Below, piece after piece: positions 63,055-64,000 of a DNA stretch of 64,000 bases (within the stretch, counting starts at the first letter, position 1; every line of letters starts with the position of its first letter). The position numbers were made by a program, and so were the translations under genes. A model generated the notes under the pieces. The model was not told the origin of the DNA. It ran no database searches and saw only the letters and a program-made list of their open reading frames with translations. Source of the DNA: Parabacteroides sp. PH5-46 (GTDB taxonomy: Bacteria; Bacteroidota; Bacteroidia; Bacteroidales; Tannerellaceae); NCBI RefSeq assembly GCF_029892785.1, contig NZ_JARXXA010000009.1:62001-126000 (forward strand). Reading direction: 5' to 3'.

Positions 63055-63759
63055 ATGATGCAAATATTTTACACACCGGATATCAGCACACATCCCGAGC
63101 TTCCCGAAGAAGAAGCCAGGCATGCCCTTCGCGTCCTCAGACTAGCCGAAGGAAGCGAAGTATTGCTGACCGATGGGAAAGGGTATTTTTACAAAGCCAT
63201 CATTTCGCAATCCAACCCCAAGCATTGTACAGTAACGGTAACTGAGCAATGGCAACAACCTCCCTCCTGGCATTTTCGCCTACACATAGCAGTAGCCCCT
63301 ACCAAAAACATAGACAGGATGGAGTGGTTCTGCGAGAAAGCAACAGAGATAGGAATAGATGCTATTACGTTCCTGAACTGCCGCTTCTCGGAAAGACGCG
63401 AGATAAAAGCAGCCCGTCTGGAGAAGATCCTAATCAGCGCCATGAAGCAATCTCAAAAAGCGATACTGCCTGAATTAAACGGCATAACCGACTTCCGGAC
63501 ATTTATCAGCCAGCCTTTTGAAGGACGTAAGTTCATAGCCCATTGTGCAGAAGGAGAGAAAAAAACATTGAAACATACATATCTGCCGGGCGAAAATGCC
63601 TTACTGCTAATAGGACCGGAAGGAGACTTCAGCCCCGAAGAAATACAAGCCGCCATAAGTCACGGATTTGAACCCGTTTCTCTAGGAGAAAGCCGCCTAC
63701 GTACCGAGACTGCAGCCTTGGTATCCTGTCAGACATTTCACATATTAAATGAGTATTAA
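63055..63759 (+). CDS. rsmE: 16S rRNA (uracil1498-N3)-methyltransferase
   Basis: A 234-residue SPOUT methyltransferase. The N-terminal PUA-like part has EEARHALRVLRLAEGSEVLL, and the knotted AdoMet site is LLIGPEGDFSPEEI with VSLGESRLRTETAALVS. It methylates U1498 in the decoding centre of the small subunit. It starts three bases after the CNT stop. Confidence 0.95.
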   Translation: MMQIFYTPDISTHPELPEEEARHALRVLRLAEGSEVLLTDGKGYFYKAIISQSNPKHCTVTVTEQWQQPPSWHFRLHIAVAPTKNIDRMEWFCEKATEIGIDAITFLNCRFSERREIKAARLEKILISAMKQSQKAILPELNGITDFRTFISQPFEGRKFIAHCAEGEKKTLKHTYLPGENALLLIGPEGDFSPEEIQAAISHGFEPVSLGESRLRTETAALVSCQTFHILNEY

Positions 63760-63775
63760 TTCAAAACAATTAGTC

Positions 63776-64000
63776 ATGAAAAAGATTATTCTTTGCAGCT
63801 TTTTACTCCTCGCTCTTTGCTCTACCATTTCTTTTGCTTCTTGCAATTCATCTGCCCAAAGCAATTCCAATCCGGAAGAATTGGTAATAGTAGCACATGT
63901 AACAATTGACCCTGAATACCAGGATCAGATGATAAAAGTTTTTGATGCTGTGGTAAAAGGTACTCGTCAGGAACCGGGATGTGTCTCGTATGTTTTGCAC
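63776..64000 (+). CDS. ABM-domain (quinol monooxygenase-like) lipoprotein, 5-prime part
   Basis: Only the first 75 codons are in the window; the frame runs off the end. A lipoprotein signal peptide (ending SFASC, Cys23) is followed by an antibiotic-biosynthesis-monooxygenase-type ferredoxin fold: VIVAHVTIDPEYQDQMIKVF and GTRQEPGCVSYVL. ABM domains are small dimeric enzymes related to YgiN-type quinol monooxygenases. It starts 17 bases after rsmE, probably in the same operon. The export as a lipoprotein is unusual for the fold but common in Bacteroidetes. Confidence 0.75.
   Translation, partial: MKKIILCSFLLLALCSTISFASCNSSAQSNSNPEELVIVAHVTIDPEYQDQMIKVFDAVVKGTRQEPGCVSYVLH

Noticed and set aside
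1-64000. tRNA or rRNA genes
   Set aside because: No T-loop-like sequence in cloverleaf context and no rRNA sequence was recognised by eye; a tRNA scan would settle it.

Overview
The window reads as chromosomal DNA of a Bacteroidales bacterium, most like Parabacteroides or a close relative. This rests on a SusD/GH127 fragment of a polysaccharide utilisation locus, a one-protein hybrid two-component regulator (beta-propeller, kinase, receiver, AraC), a TonB receptor with an STN domain next to a DUF4249 protein, a Nudix-type sugar regulator beside xylA, and at least 17 exact or near-exact copies of the Bacteroidetes sigma-factor -7 box TAnnTTTG just upstream of genes. No rRNA, tRNA, CRISPR array, prophage or intact insertion sequence was recognised. 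The genus is an inference.

Layout. 1-2.7 kb: end of a PUL (SusD end, GH127 beta-L-arabinofuranosidase). 2.7-9.0 kb: FemAB-like acyltransferase, divergent cupin/HxlR pair, WYL regulator with GyrI-like protein, flavodoxin-ferredoxin fusion, hemolysin III, aldo/keto reductase. 9.3-12.8 kb: GH5 and GH105 enzymes and a TlpA-like lipoprotein. 12.8-17.7 kb: cell-division and replication genes (FtsB-like, dnaX), a DUF1080 protein, queC-queF. 17.9-28.4 kb: SMP-30-like lipoprotein, FadL-type porin facing an acyl-CoA synthetase, mfd, a glycosyltransferase overlapping dihydroorotase. 28.4-37.3 kb: orphan hybrid two-component regulator, a possible small RNA, a sigma-54 response regulator, and nudR-xylA-GNAT. 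37.6-46.2 kb: housekeeping genes tsaB, yicC-gmk-nadD, smpB, a Gate-domain membrane protein and metH. 46.4-52.6 kb: a four-gene envelope operon (secreted protein, TonB receptor, DUF4249, MG2-like). 52.9-56.4 kb: a NikR-family regulator followed by fucP-fucI. 56.7-64 kb: hybrid kinase with Hpt, AGCS symporter, bifunctional nuclease, CNT nucleoside transporter, rsmE and the start of an ABM-domain lipoprotein.

Most notable. (1) Five intergenic regions carry short tandem arrays with an exact 22-bp period. Each unit holds two different palindromic cores 11 bp apart, but the sequence is private to each array. The shared architecture without shared sequence is not explained by any repeat class I know. 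(2) The NikR-family protein in front of fucP-fucI has lost three of the four high-affinity nickel ligands, and a perfect dyad overlaps its promoter, which suggests a regulator repurposed for fucose genes. (3) dnaX contains an A9 run with stops a few codons away in both other frames, as expected for slippage that makes a short gamma subunit. (4) A terminator-like hairpin lies inside the first codons of dihydroorotase, just after the overlapping upstream gene ends.
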